A stretch of DNA of 48,696 nt from Alphaproteobacteria bacterium (GCA_021776235.1 JAJFGG010000169.1:1-48696); one strand, 5' to 3'. Shown: positions 1 to 8,795, counted from the first letter of the stretch. Program-made: numbers and translations. Notes: generated by a model not told the origin, from the sequence alone.

Positions 1-141
1 ACATCGGAACAAAGAACCCAGGAGTTGCCATACTGGCTGCACCATTACAATTGGCACAGACCCCACGCCGGTATAAAAAGGCAAACACCAATCAGCCGAT
101 CAGGCTTGGACGTGAATAACCTATTGAGACTCCACACCTAG
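1..141 (+). mobile_element. IS481-family transposase, C-terminal end (cut by window edge)
   Basis: The window opens inside a reading frame (frame 1) that ends at TAG 139-141. The 46 visible residues contain the YWLHHYNWHRPH stretch followed by a TPISR-GLD-NNLLRLH tail, which matches the end of the integrase-core transposases of IS481-type elements. The catalytic DDE residues and the N-terminal helix-turn-helix lie outside the window, so activity cannot be judged. The element's right end should lie within the next few dozen bases, but without the left end I cannot fix the terminal repeat or target duplication. Confidence 0.8.
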
Positions 142-237
142 GCCCGCAATCCAAGCGCCGGTATAAGGCTCTTCCAGCCAGATATAACCATCGCGCACCT
201 GTTGCTCGCCGGCATGATTTGCCCGGATTTGCTCTAT
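121..237 (-). pseudogene. Possible short coding remnant abutting the IS end
   Basis: On the minus strand, just past the amidohydrolase stop and in a different frame, 38 codons stay open and end at a TAG (121-123) that lies inside the transposase sequence. The translation includes GYIWLEEPYTGAWIAGLG, which reads like ordinary protein rather than shadow sequence. One explanation is a gene whose 3' part was replaced by the insertion sequence. No start codon with a ribosome binding site is obvious. This is a weak call and could be chance. Confidence 0.22.
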
Positions 238-1130
238 GAGTCGCCGAAGAACGCCACGGCATTTCCATAGAACCATTTCTCCAGCACATGCGCCTTCAGG
301 GGAAGCTGTTGATATTCATCGATCAGGATATCGTAGCCGCAGTTGAACAGATAGCGGGAGAAACCCACCATGATTTTGTCCTGCAGCAGGCTGTTGCCAT
401 ATTGCAGGAACATTTCCCAGCCGGAGCCGTCCTTGTCGAGATAGCGGGGACGGTGAGCCGCGGTGTCGCAGTACAAATTTGGATGGCGGCGAAGCAGGCC
501 GACCATGTCGTTTATCCATGGCCATCCGGCCAGGCCGGCGATAATTCTCAGTTCGGGGAAATCGATTGCGATGTCGTCCAGGTGGCGCGGATGCCCCAGT
601 TCGTATGGCCGGTCGTTGGCATAGGTCATTGCCGTGTAAATTCTGACCGGAATGCCAAGCTCCACACATTTGGCATAAAGCGGGTAGTACCGCCGGTCAT
701 TGGCCGGCAGGCCGCTGTACAATGACGATACGCGATAGCCATCGGCGCCATCCTCGCGAACCAGACGCTCAAGCTCCCGCACAGCGCGCATGCCGTCCAG
801 CGGGTTCAGGGCAGGGAACATCTTGAAACGGCCCGGGTACTGGCGATGAATTTGGCCAATTTCGTTGTTGGGCATGTTGACCAACAGGCCATACTCGACA
901 TTTGAAAGATCCATATCGGCGACCAGGTCCGCCAACAGATCGCCGCTTTCCTGGCCCGAACCGGGCGGGCCCGTGCCAAAGATCTGGCCATAATTGTCAA
1001 AGCCATATCCCGCAGGGCGGTCCAGCGATTCAGAAGCGGGATTTCCGGGCCTGCCCCTGTTGATGGCCGCCGCCTGCAGCGTTGTTGCTGTTTTAGGCAT
1101 GCCGATTTCGAGGTCGATGACTTGCACCAT
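234..1130 (-). CDS. Amidohydrolase-related (amidohydrolase 2 / TIM-barrel) protein
   Basis: A 298-residue protein resembling the amidohydrolase-2 family of metal-dependent TIM-barrel hydrolases and decarboxylases (ACMSD-like). Typical family features are the mid-protein segment reporting on 'FPALNPLD', the strand pair FPELRIIAGLAGWPW, a PNLYCDTAAHRP segment and a C-terminal GNAVAFFG, the usual 'GNA..LFG' ending. The N-terminal HxH metal motif of classical members is not evident, and the usual GH..P after FPELRII is altered to GLAGWP. The protein may therefore be a divergent or metal-poor member. The start is ATG at 1128-1130. The substrate is unknown, and the neighbouring genes do not define a pathway. 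Confidence 0.7.
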   Translation of the reverse strand: MVQVIDLEIGMPKTATTLQAAAINRGRPGNPASESLDRPAGYGFDNYGQIFGTGPPGSGQESGDLLADLVADMDLSNVEYGLLVNMPNNEIGQIHRQYPGRFKMFPALNPLDGMRAVRELERLVREDGADGYRVSSLYSGLPANDRRYYPLYAKCVELGIPVRIYTAMTYANDRPYELGHPRHLDDIAIDFPELRIIAGLAGWPWINDMVGLLRRHPNLYCDTAAHRPRYLDKDGSGWEMFLQYGNSLLQDKIMVGFSRYLFNCGYDILIDEYQQLPLKAHVLEKWFYGNAVAFFGDS

Positions 1131-1250
1131 TGCTACCGCTTTCCATTGTGACTGCGCCAGTTGAAGCTACGGCTGACGTGTTTCATTAGACCAATTCCGG
1201 GGGCCTTTCCGCAAGTACGCATCGGTGTAAGTGAGACATAACCGGTGGCT

Positions 1251-1853
1251 TCAGGCCGGGTAGGCGCGCTGATACGCCGGTCGTTGCTGCAGCCGTGCAT
1301 AGTAGGCTTCGAGCACGGGATGATCGCTGATCAGACCTGTGTGGGTGGCCATGAAACAACTGTGACCGACGACAATATCGGCACCGGAGAAGCCGGAACC
1401 CAGCAAGTAGTCGCGGTCGTCAAGAACCTTCGATAATATATCGGCGCGACTCGCAAAATTTTCGCGTCCGCGGGCGACGAGCGCGGCATCGCGTTGGCCG
1501 CCATGCTCCATGGGGCGCAAAGCGTTGTTGAAATACATCATGATCGCGGGGTCCAGTTCGGCGCAGGCGAAGACGCTCCATTGGTAATAGTGGGCCCGAG
1601 CCGGCGTGCCCGGGCTGGGGGCCAGGTTTTTCTCCGGGTGTTCGTCAATCAGTTGCAGGACGATCGCGACCGACTCGAATATTGTATAGCCGTCGGTCTT
1701 CAATGCCGGGACCACGCCCAGGGGGTGGATGGCGCGGTAGGCCTCGGAATTCTGCTGCCCTTGGGGCAGATCGACCTTGCGGCTTGTATAATCGAGGCCC
1801 AGTTCTTCCCGCGCCCGTTGCGATCGCGTCGGCGGATACTCAAAAAGCTCCAT
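1251..1853 (-). CDS. Glutathione S-transferase family protein
   Basis: A 200-residue GST-like protein. The N-terminal thioredoxin-like domain carries the PPTRSQRAR segment, the cis-proline loop GVVPAL and the glutathione-binding ESVAI motif; an all-helical C-terminal domain follows. The ATG at 1851-1853 is preferred because a GGAGGG ribosome binding site lies about nine bases upstream; an earlier ATG (1892) would overlap the neighbouring gene. Between RSQRAR and ELGLDY the first helix appears about three residues shorter than in GSTs I know, which may be an in-frame deletion. The substrate cannot be inferred. It follows the M20 amidohydrolase gene by 22 bases and is probably cotranscribed with it. 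Confidence 0.82.
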   Translation of the reverse strand: MELFEYPPTRSQRAREELGLDYTSRKVDLPQGQQNSEAYRAIHPLGVVPALKTDGYTIFESVAIVLQLIDEHPEKNLAPSPGTPARAHYYQWSVFACAELDPAIMMYFNNALRPMEHGGQRDAALVARGRENFASRADILSKVLDDRDYLLGSGFSGADIVVGHSCFMATHTGLISDHPVLEAYYARLQQRPAYQRAYPA

Positions 1854-1875
1854 CTCGACGGTCCCTCCAAATGCG

Positions 1876-3084
1876 TTAATCCACCCCCCCATTCAAAAAC
1901 TCGAAAGCCACGGCGGCGTGGGTGGCGGCACCCGTCGCCAGGGCATCTTCGTCGATCATCATGCGGGGGGAGTGATTGCCGGGCGCCTCCAGCGGGTCGA
2001 CGCCTTTCGCGGCAACGCCAAGGAAGACGAAGGCGCCGGTGTATTTTTGCAGGACGTAAGAGAAATCCTCGGACCCCATACGCGGATGGGCATCGCGGGA
2101 AAACGCCCCCTGGCCGAAATTCTTGAGCACGGCGCCTTCCACCAAATCAACGAAGCCAGCGTGATTGACCGTCGGGGGATAGCCTTTCACCACCTTGACC
2201 TGTGCGGTCATGTCATGCGCCTCGGCGGTTTTCGCCGCAGCGTTGGTAATCAGCTGTTCCGCCAAGGACCGGGACTGTTCGGAAAAGCTGCGCAGGGTGA
2301 TCGACATATTGGCGAATTCGGGGATGATATTGCTTTTGGTGCCGGCCTTGATCAGACCAACCGTCAGGACGATGGGATCCCAGACATTGATGCGCCGCGT
2401 CACCACGGTTTGCAGGGCCGTGACCAGTTGGCAGGCTACCGGCACCGGATCATTGGCGTCGTGGGGCCGGGCCGCGTGACCGCCGGTGCCGATAATCTTG
2501 ATGTGGTAGGTATCGGCGGCGGCCAGCATGTTGCCTGCCCGGCCGCCGATGATGCCCGAAGGCCGCCTTGGATCCACGTGAATGCCAAAGGCGGCATCGG
2601 GTTCCCCGCCGGCCGCAACGATGCCTTCGTCCAGCATGATCTTGGCGCCCTTGTAGCCCTCCTCTCCCGGCTGGAACATGAACTTGATGTCGCCTTTCAG
2701 GCGCCCGCGGTGAGCGCACAACATATGTGCCGCCGTTGCCAGCATGGAGGTGTGCGCATCATGGCCGCACGAGTGCATGCGGCCATCAATCTTGGAGGCA
2801 AATTCCAGACCCGTCTCCTCCTGCATGGGCAGGGCATCCATATCGCCGCGCAGCAGGATGGTCGGTCCCGGTGCCCCGCCGCGCAGGGTGGCGACAATGC
2901 CCGAGGTTTGCTGGCTTTCGCGAATTTCCAGATCCAACCCGGCAATCGCCTCCATCACCAGCTTTTTGGTTTCGGGCAAATCATTGCCCAGTTCGGGAAG
3001 CTGATGAATGCGCCGCCGCAAATCCAAGGTACGTGGTTGCAACGCCTCGGCTTCCGCCAAGAGGTCAATTTTCGAATACGTCAT
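1876..3084 (-). CDS. M20-family amidohydrolase (hippurate hydrolase / N-acyl amino acid hydrolase-like)
   Basis: A 402-residue dizinc M20D-type hydrolase that cleaves N-acylated amino acids or related amides in the cytoplasm. Seen in the sequence: the N-terminal RRRIHQLPELG, the GDMDALP metal-ligand motif, the SCGHDAHTSM motif with metal-ligand Cys/His, the PGEEGYKGAKIM segment with the catalytic Glu pair, a central dimerisation domain with GGHAARPHDANDP, and a final MGSEDFSYVLQ. Length is normal for the family. ATG 3082-3084 is chosen because GGGAG sits six bases upstream; an upstream in-frame ATG at 3147 has no such signal. Physiological substrate unknown; hippurate, indole-acetyl amino acids and N-acetyl amino acids are all possible. 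Confidence 0.9.
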   Translation of the reverse strand: MTYSKIDLLAEAEALQPRTLDLRRRIHQLPELGNDLPETKKLVMEAIAGLDLEIRESQQTSGIVATLRGGAPGPTILLRGDMDALPMQEETGLEFASKIDGRMHSCGHDAHTSMLATAAHMLCAHRGRLKGDIKFMFQPGEEGYKGAKIMLDEGIVAAGGEPDAAFGIHVDPRRPSGIIGGRAGNMLAAADTYHIKIIGTGGHAARPHDANDPVPVACQLVTALQTVVTRRINVWDPIVLTVGLIKAGTKSNIIPEFANMSITLRSFSEQSRSLAEQLITNAAAKTAEAHDMTAQVKVVKGYPPTVNHAGFVDLVEGAVLKNFGQGAFSRDAHPRMGSEDFSYVLQKYTGAFVFLGVAAKGVDPLEAPGNHSPRMMIDEDALATGAATHAAVAFEFLNGGVD

Positions 3085-3275
3085 GCGGTCTCCCAGATTT
3101 TGCCCTGATGTCCCAGGCAGCTGTTTATAACATCTTACCCACGGCAAATCTCTCGCAACACGCGGCCGAAGTCGGCACCCAGGTAGGCTTCAAAATTGGC
3201 TTCGGTCCAGCCGTGGTCTAGACGCCGGTTGGCGCAAACTGGGCGGCGCGGCGTGGAACAGGGCCGAGCCGTCGT

Positions 3276-4118
3276 TCAGGCCGCCACCGCTTCGCTGCAA
3301 AACCAGATGTCCCGATAGACCGCGGTGGCGCCGGCGTCCGGGCGCCGGTCCGATCGCCGCCAGAGCGAGCGGGTTTCAAAGGCCCTCTCCCAGGTCGGCG
3401 CAGGGGTCTGACAGGCTTCCTCAGAAGTGCCGAGACAGGGGATGAACCAGCACGGCCGCAGCGGCTTGACGGCAAAACCGTCGGCGCGGCGGGTGATCCG
3501 CAAGGCCAGGCCGACCCCATCGGACGGCCGCCAGGGGATGATCATCCGCGCACCCGGGCGCAGGGCGTCGAGCCAGGCCAGGGGCGGTGCCGAAACATCG
3601 GCGTTCACATAGATCACATCGGCCGCCGGCAGCTTTGCCTGCACCGCGTCCACGGTCTCGACGACAACATTCTCGAACGGCCGCAATCCACGCCGTGCCG
3701 TCTTGGCCAGCTCCGGATCAATTTCATAAGCCGTCACTTTGCCTCCCGGCAGCACTAGCAACGCCAGTATGGCGGTATAATAGCCGCTACCGGCGCCGAT
3801 ATGGAGCACGCTTTCACCAGCCGCCGGTGCGGCCGCATCGAGCAGGGCGGCATGCAGACTGGGCTGGCCGTTGTTGATGCCCCGGGCCTTGTCCAGGGCG
3901 ACCAGGACGTCTTGATAAATGAAACGGGGATCGGCATCCGGGGTCTCGACATAGTTGTCGAAGTTATAGATATGCCAGGGTCCGGGCGGCAGGAAGGCTT
4001 CGCGCGGGACGCTTTCAAAGGCTCGCGGCAGACGTGGATTGGTGCGGACAAAGCTGCCGGCCACCAGTTCGGCATAGAAGGCCCGCAACTCATCGATCCG
4101 ATCTTGGCGGTCAGCCAT
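3276..4118 (-). CDS. Protein-L-isoaspartate O-methyltransferase family protein
   Basis: A 280-residue class I SAM methyltransferase of the Pcm type. Members repair isoaspartyl residues in damaged proteins, though many alphaproteobacterial paralogues are uncharacterised. Visible: an N-terminal helix with PREAFLPPGP, the SAM motif I VLHIGAGSGYYTA, a motif II TAYEIDPELA, and DVIYVNADVSAPP. After the Pcm core there is an extension of roughly 80 residues ending in DIWFCSEAVAA. ATG 4116-4118 has AAAGGA about seven bases upstream. That ribosome binding site directly abuts the palindromic repeat element at 4131-4254. Confidence 0.85.
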   Translation of the reverse strand: MADRQDRIDELRAFYAELVAGSFVRTNPRLPRAFESVPREAFLPPGPWHIYNFDNYVETPDADPRFIYQDVLVALDKARGINNGQPSLHAALLDAAAPAAGESVLHIGAGSGYYTAILALLVLPGGKVTAYEIDPELAKTARRGLRPFENVVVETVDAVQAKLPAADVIYVNADVSAPPLAWLDALRPGARMIIPWRPSDGVGLALRITRRADGFAVKPLRPCWFIPCLGTSEEACQTPAPTWERAFETRSLWRRSDRRPDAGATAVYRDIWFCSEAVAA

Positions 4119-4130
4119 CGCTAGTCCTTT

Positions 4131-4254
4131 TGCCACTCTGCGCTGATAGGGCCCCAAATAGACGCCTTGCGGAAGTTTTCGGATGGCGTCGCACGCTCCT
4201 ACCCGAAAAATTCGGTAAGGCGTCTATATGGATCCCCATCATCGCAAGGTACTA
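4131..4254. mobile_element. Short copy of a MITE-like palindromic element
   Basis: The 124-bp segment has ends similar to those of the larger copy at 35749-36034: left end TGCCACTCTGCGCTGATAGG, right end ATCATCGCAAGGTACTA. Inside the ends, GACGCCTTGCGGAAGTTTTC at the left pairs with the 22-base arm ending AAGGCGTC at the right, about 19 of 22 matching, around a loop near 4184-4203. The whole element can fold into one long hairpin. TTA follows the right end (4255-4257) while TTT precedes the left end. No coding capacity. It sits between the ribosome binding site of the Pcm-like gene and the divergent luciferase-like gene. Confidence 0.72.
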
Positions 4255-4340
4255 TTAAAGCAGAATCAGTGAAAATCCGCGTCATTTAGTGATGACATCC
4301 GGGAAATGCAGGATAAGGGATTCTGAGTACGGAATGGCGG

Positions 4341-5297
4341 ATGGGGAAAAGGAGCATGGCAGGCAATACTGAATTTGGCCTGGATGTTGGCGTTTATGGG
4401 CGGCTGGCGACGCCGGCGGAAGTTTTGAAACTTGCGCTTTTGGCGGAAAGCGAAGGCTTTCATTCCGTCTGGCTGGCCGATCATGTGGTCTTCCCCGCTA
4501 CCGTCGCGCCGAAGTATCCCTATAGTCTGGACGGCAATTTTCCCGTTCCATTGGACGAATTGCTGCTCGAACCCATCGCCACCATGGGGGTTCTGGTGGG
4601 GGCCACGCGCCGGTTGAAAATTGGCACGGCGGTATTGGTAATGCCTCTGCGCAATCCGGTTCTGCTAGCCCGAATGCTTGTCACCCTGGACGTCTTTTCC
4701 AATGGCCGTATCATCCTGGGCGCGGGTGTCGGTTGGATGGCAGAGGAATTCGCCGCCCTGGACACCTTTGATTTTGCCCGCCGCGGCCAGATCACCGACG
4801 AGTATTTGGAAATCTTCAAGGCCATCTGCGCGGGGGGCGAGGTGGCGTATCAAGGCGAGACCTATCAATTCGAACCGGTCCATTCCCATCCAGCCTCGAT
4901 ACAACGGCCGCACCCGCCCATTCTGGTCGGTGGCACCTCGAACCCGGCCCTGCGCCGGGTCGCGCGCCTGGCTGACGGTTGGTTGTCGGTTGGCCTGGGC
5001 GCGGCGCAACTGCCGGAACGTCTTTCGGTGTTGCGGCGATTGTGCGAAGCGCGGGGGCGCCGCTATGACGATCTGCACCTCTACCACAAGCTGTTCCTCA
5101 ATATCGGCACCGCGGCGGCGGCCAAGGACGGCGGCCGCGAGCCGGGCACCGGATCGGTGCCGCAAATTATTGACGATTTCAAACGGCTTCTCGATCTGGG
5201 TTACCGCGGTTTCATCGTCCGCTATCGCGGCGAAGATGCAGCCGAACAGGAACGCCAGATCGCCCGCTTCGCCGGTGATATCGCAGCGAAGATTTGA
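4341..5297 (+). CDS. LLM-class (luciferase-like) flavin/F420-dependent oxidoreductase
   Basis: A 318-residue TIM-barrel oxidoreductase of the bacterial-luciferase-like family, using FMNH2 or F420. Family signatures seen are SVWLADHVVFP early in the protein, IGTAVLVMPLRNPVLLAR, LGAGVGWMAEEF, RRGQITDEYLEI, PPILVGGTSNPALRRVARLADGW, and a C-terminal helix ending in RQIARFAGDI. This subfamily is often annotated as F420-dependent, but cofactor choice cannot be read here. ATG at 4341 is used; a second ATG at 4356 has AAGGAG only one base away, which is too close. It is monocistronic and divergent from the Pcm-like gene. Confidence 0.88.
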   Translation: MGKRSMAGNTEFGLDVGVYGRLATPAEVLKLALLAESEGFHSVWLADHVVFPATVAPKYPYSLDGNFPVPLDELLLEPIATMGVLVGATRRLKIGTAVLVMPLRNPVLLARMLVTLDVFSNGRIILGAGVGWMAEEFAALDTFDFARRGQITDEYLEIFKAICAGGEVAYQGETYQFEPVHSHPASIQRPHPPILVGGTSNPALRRVARLADGWLSVGLGAAQLPERLSVLRRLCEARGRRYDDLHLYHKLFLNIGTAAAAKDGGREPGTGSVPQIIDDFKRLLDLGYRGFIVRYRGEDAAEQERQIARFAGDIAAKI

Positions 5298-5348
5298 GCC
5301 GCCCGGTCGCGCCATCAAACGGGTCTATGTTCTGTGAATGTGGTCTAG

Positions 5349-5549
5349 TTATTGATACGCTCGCTTGATCTGTTCGTGGCGCTCGCGATCCGCGTGGGAT
5401 TCTTCGACGACTTCAAAATAGTCCAACGCTGCCGCTGCCGCTGCGCCAAAGCCGAGCTTCTCCAAGGCATCCGCTACATTCTGCCCGCGCCCCTCATTCG
5501 TCGCGCCGCCTGGCCAATGAAACCGATAAAGTGTTGTGGTTTCTTCCAT
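5349..5549 (-). CDS. Small conserved-looking protein of unknown function
   Basis: A 66-residue acidic protein with no recognised domain. It begins MEETTTLYRFHWPGG and contains an NVADALEKLGFG helix, an alanine run, and a charged C-terminus with EESHADRERHEQ. The composition suggests a compact soluble protein. It lies 41 bases downstream of the methyltransferase gene and could be the last gene of that operon. The start is the ATG at 5547-5549; longer in-frame readings run into shadow-like arginine-rich sequence. I do not recognise the family and assign no function. Confidence 0.6.
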   Translation of the reverse strand: MEETTTLYRFHWPGGATNEGRGQNVADALEKLGFGAAAAAALDYFEVVEESHADRERHEQIKRAYQ

Positions 5550-5590
5550 GCTGAGGTCTCTCGGTTCGCAACGGTTTCTAGTCGTACAAC

Positions 5591-6934
5591 CTACACCGCC
5601 TTGGTGCCGACGGCGCAATGCAGCCAGCGGGCCAACATGACGGACTTGTCGGCGATGGCCTGCGCCTTGGCGGCACGCCATTGGTCGGTCTCCTGCTCGT
5701 CCAGCAGGGAAAAGATATAGGGTTCGTAGTAATTCCAGGAGTAGGAGTCCGGGTCGCGCACGGTCATGGTGGTGGGAAACAGTCTCAGATCAGTCAGGCC
5801 GCTTTGCCCGAAACGGCGATACAGCGAGGCATCGGCGCAGCCCTTTTCGCCCACCGAAGGCACCGGCGCCTCCACCTTGTCCTTGACCGCGGCCGATAGC
5901 GGCATGTTCCACAGGCTGCGCATGTCCACTGCACGGACCATCACCGCTACCTTGCCCCCCGGTTTGGCCACCCGGATCATTTCGGCCAGCATCAGATCAG
6001 CGTCGCATTCCTCCATCACCGTGTGGGACATCACCACATCGAAACTATTGTCAGGGAAGGGCAGATCCTCGGCATTGCCCGGGCCAAAGCTGATAATATC
6101 GCCCAGACCCTCCGCTACCGCGATCGCGGCGGCCTCGCGCAGAAAATACCCGTTCACATCCACCGCCGTGATCGGATTGGCGCCCTCGGTATAGCGGGCC
6201 AGCCAGCGGTCCAGAGCGCCGGGGCCACAGCCTACGTCCAGCACCGTCTGGCCCGGCCGTATCTCGATTTCGTCGATATGGCTGCGCACCCCGCGCAGAT
6301 AACCGGGATCCCGGCCCCGGCCATCGATAAAGGCGACGCCGCCCAGATGGCGTCCGCCCAGGGCAATGACGCAGAAATGCTCCGCCAAGCTTTCAATGAC
6401 CGGGTCCCATTGCGAGGCGGCCAGCAACATCGGGCATAACACCAGGGCCGGACCGCTGCCATAGAGGCGATAGCTGATACCGGCGACCTCGCCGGTATCA
6501 GGTTCTGGCCGGATCCGGCTGGCGGGCGTCCGCGCCTCGGCCTGGCCCAGGACATCGAGCCAAACGGGGAGGATTTCGCCGCCGCGGTCGCTGATCACGT
6601 CGGTCCAGGTCAGGACAACATAATCCTTGAAACAATGGGTCTTCGCGCCGGGCAGAGCCGGCAGCGCCAGCGCCGCGGCATCGGCCCCCGCGCCGCCGTC
6701 GCCATACATCAGGAACAGCCGGTCCGCGACGGGCGCGATGCTCTCCGCCCGCAGGCGATTGGGGCCGGCCATGGTCAGCGACGCGATACATTCGGGCCGG
6801 CGGGCGATGATTGGGTCCAATTCGGCGCTGTTCTGCACCCCGAAATGGGCCCGTTCCAGGCCGAGATGCGCGAACAACGCAGTCAGGCGCTGTTCGGTCG
6901 TCAGCGCCACCGAAGTTGCATTCTGATCGGTCAT
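5591..6934 (-). CDS. SAM methyltransferase with an N-terminal region resembling rearranged alpha/beta-hydrolase halves
   Basis: The 447-residue protein has a class I SAM methyltransferase domain from about residue 225: motif I VLDVGCGPG (231-239), NAEDLPFPDNSFDVV, and VAKPGGKVAVM. Residues 1-220 are odd. Residues 11-130 read like the second half of an alpha/beta hydrolase (a GLERAH strand, then GVQNS where GHSxGG is expected, then SLTMAGP, then LFLMYGDGG). Residues 150-200 then read like a hydrolase's first strands (YGSGPALVLCPMLLAASQWDP, then VIALGG). The nucleophile elbow lacks the normal GxSxG. The ATG overlaps the upstream VOC stop in an ATGA, so translation is coupled. The alternative start at 6964 is less likely. 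Substrate unknown. Confidence 0.75.
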   Translation of the reverse strand: MTDQNATSVALTTEQRLTALFAHLGLERAHFGVQNSAELDPIIARRPECIASLTMAGPNRLRAESIAPVADRLFLMYGDGGAGADAAALALPALPGAKTHCFKDYVVLTWTDVISDRGGEILPVWLDVLGQAEARTPASRIRPEPDTGEVAGISYRLYGSGPALVLCPMLLAASQWDPVIESLAEHFCVIALGGRHLGGVAFIDGRGRDPGYLRGVRSHIDEIEIRPGQTVLDVGCGPGALDRWLARYTEGANPITAVDVNGYFLREAAAIAVAEGLGDIISFGPGNAEDLPFPDNSFDVVMSHTVMEECDADLMLAEMIRVAKPGGKVAVMVRAVDMRSLWNMPLSAAVKDKVEAPVPSVGEKGCADASLYRRFGQSGLTDLRLFPTTMTVRDPDSYSWNYYEPYIFSLLDEQETDQWRAAKAQAIADKSVMLARWLHCAVGTKAV

Positions 6935-7701
6935 GGTGAAACCAGGTTGACCCGCACGCCGCACAGCATGATCTGATTATCAGATCGCCGAAGGCCCCGT
7001 TTGGCGGCCATGGCCATGATATTATCGCGGTCGGCGGGCAGAATATCGATCGCGCCGATGCCAACGCCGCGGCCGTCAGTATCAAAATCGAAACGAATAT
7101 GCGCGTTGTCCAGTTCGATCGCCGGTTTGCCATCCACGCTCCCCAGGGGCCGGTCCAGCACCTGCGCCCAACGAGCGGCGGTCGCATCCGGGTCGCCGGA
7201 CTGGATTTCGACCGCGGTCAGGGCCTTGGTCACATTGGTCTGGACAAAGGCCTGCCAGTTGGGTCCGGCCCACTTCCAGCGCGACAGCTCACTGGCCGGG
7301 TCGCCCTCCGGGCCCATGTCGTCAATGGATAGGATGGCGCCCGGCACATCGGCGGGATGAAAATGGGTGGCGTGGCAATCGTCGGCGTCATGCCGCCAGA
7401 TATCGCGGATGCCCAGGGCGGAAATCCGCTGCCGCTCGACCAAGGCGTCGGCGCATTCCAGGATGATCATATAACCGCCGTCGCCCTGGCGGCGCTGCAA
7501 ATAGCGTCCGGCCGTGGTGCCGTCCCGGATCGGCGCGACCACTTCAATCAGATCGCCGCCAATGGGCAGGAGGGCATTATGCAAGCCAAAGGCGCCCACG
7601 TTGGGGTCGTTGTGGCAAACCGACAGGCCCAAGGTCGCACCAATATCGACCACGGCCGATTTCAGGTCTTCGGCGACGAAGACAAACTGCCGTAAACGCA
7701 T
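6931..7701 (-). CDS. VOC (glyoxalase-like) superfamily protein
   Basis: A 256-residue protein of the vicinal-oxygen-chelate superfamily, which contains dioxygenases, lyases and binding proteins. The N-terminal module begins MRLRQFVFVAEDL and has NALLPIGGDLIEVVAP. The C-terminal half repeats the fold with AVEIQSGDPDATAARW, the LDRPLG loop and an NAHIRFDF strand. The layout resembles the 'glyoxalase-like domain' proteins found singly in proteobacterial operons. GGAG lies seven bases before the ATG. The gene shares an ATGA with the following methyltransferase, so the two products are probably made in fixed ratio and may act on one substrate. Confidence 0.78.
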   Translation of the reverse strand: MRLRQFVFVAEDLKSAVVDIGATLGLSVCHNDPNVGAFGLHNALLPIGGDLIEVVAPIRDGTTAGRYLQRRQGDGGYMIILECADALVERQRISALGIRDIWRHDADDCHATHFHPADVPGAILSIDDMGPEGDPASELSRWKWAGPNWQAFVQTNVTKALTAVEIQSGDPDATAARWAQVLDRPLGSVDGKPAIELDNAHIRFDFDTDGRGVGIGAIDILPADRDNIMAMAAKRGLRRSDNQIMLCGVRVNLVSP

Positions 7702-7792
7702 ATTGCTTCTCCAGTAAAATTATAATGCAGGTCTTGATGGCGCCGAAGACGCCAATCGAAACAATTCTTCTGTTCGGATCGCACCATCGGGG

Positions 7793-8686
7793 TTACTTGG
7801 CCCAGGCGGCGTCTATGCCGCCTGCCCAACAGGCTGCGGTAATCGTATTGACCATCAGACAGGCGATGGTCATGGGGCCTACGCCGCCCGGTACCGGCGT
7901 GATAGCGGCGGCAATCTCCTTCGCCGCCTGGAAATCCACATCGCCCGCGAGCCGTGTCTTGCCGTCTCCGGCATCGATGCGGTTCATGCCCACGTCGATC
8001 ACCACCGCGCCCGGTCTGATGCAATCGGCGCCCAGCATTTCCGGCTGGCCTACGGCGGCGACAAGAATCTCCGCCTGTCGGCAAATTGCAGGTAAATCCC
8101 TGGTCCGGGAATGGGCGATGGTGACGGTGCAATGTTCCGCCAACAACAATTGCGCCATGGGCTTGCCCACCAGGTTCGAACGGCCCACCATAACCGCCCG
8201 CAGGCCGGTCATGCCGCCGGGGCCGAAACGGTCCGCCAGCAGCATGGAACAGCCCAGGGGCGTACAGGGCACCATGGCGTTCTGGCCACTGGCCAGGCGC
8301 CCGGCGTTGATGGGGTGCAGGCCGTCAACATCCTTGTTCGGGTCTATTGCCAGGATAATGGCGCCCTCGTCGATCTGTGCAGGCATGGGCAATTGCACCA
8401 GAATGCCATGCACCGCAGGGTCCTGGTTCAGACCCGCGATCACCTCCAACAGCTGTTCCTGGCCGGTGTCCGATGCCAGCCGGATGGTATCGGAAAGGAA
8501 ACCCATTTCCGCCGCGATCTTGCCCTTGTTACGGACATAGATCTGGCTGGCCGGATCTTCGCCGACGATGACCACGGTCAACCCGGGCACCAGGCCATGG
8601 CGGGCTTTCAGCTGACTGGTTTGCTGCGCGACCATTTCCCGCAGTCCCGCCGCGAAGGCCTTGCCGTCGATTATATCCGCTGTCAT
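7793..8686 (-). CDS. folD: Bifunctional methylenetetrahydrofolate dehydrogenase / methenyltetrahydrofolate cyclohydrolase
   Basis: FolD oxidises 5,10-methylene-THF to methenyl-THF with NADP+ and hydrolyses it to 10-formyl-THF in the cytoplasm. About 297 residues, the normal length. Visible: YVRNKGK with the catalytic Tyr and Lys, VQLPMP, PCTPLGC, the dinucleotide-binding [18 protein letters not shown], and the C-terminal [13 protein letters not shown] 8684-8686 gives the usual MTADIIDGK start; an in-frame ATG five codons upstream is an alternative. The gene stands between the VOC protein and the isomerase-like gene with no clear functional link. Confidence 0.96.
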   Translation of the reverse strand: MTADIIDGKAFAAGLREMVAQQTSQLKARHGLVPGLTVVIVGEDPASQIYVRNKGKIAAEMGFLSDTIRLASDTGQEQLLEVIAGLNQDPAVHGILVQLPMPAQIDEGAIILAIDPNKDVDGLHPINAGRLASGQNAMVPCTPLGCSMLLADRFGPGGMTGLRAVMVGRSNLVGKPMAQLLLAEHCTVTIAHSRTRDLPAICRQAEILVAAVGQPEMLGADCIRPGAVVIDVGMNRIDAGDGKTRLAGDVDFQAAKEIAAAITPVPGGVGPMTIACLMVNTITAACWAGGIDAAWAK

Positions 8687-8795
8687 GGCATGTGGATCCA
8701 TTTACCGCTGCACCAGAGCGCCGACTATACAGCCCTCGTGGTCCGATTCTAACGGATAGTTCAACGTCGGTAAGGATCGAAAGACCACGAGACTC

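Noticed and set aside
1251-1853. Apparent three-residue shortening of the first GST helix as a frameshift
   Set aside because: The frame is continuous and the rest of the protein is normal, so an in-frame deletion or natural variation explains it; not listed as a pseudogene.
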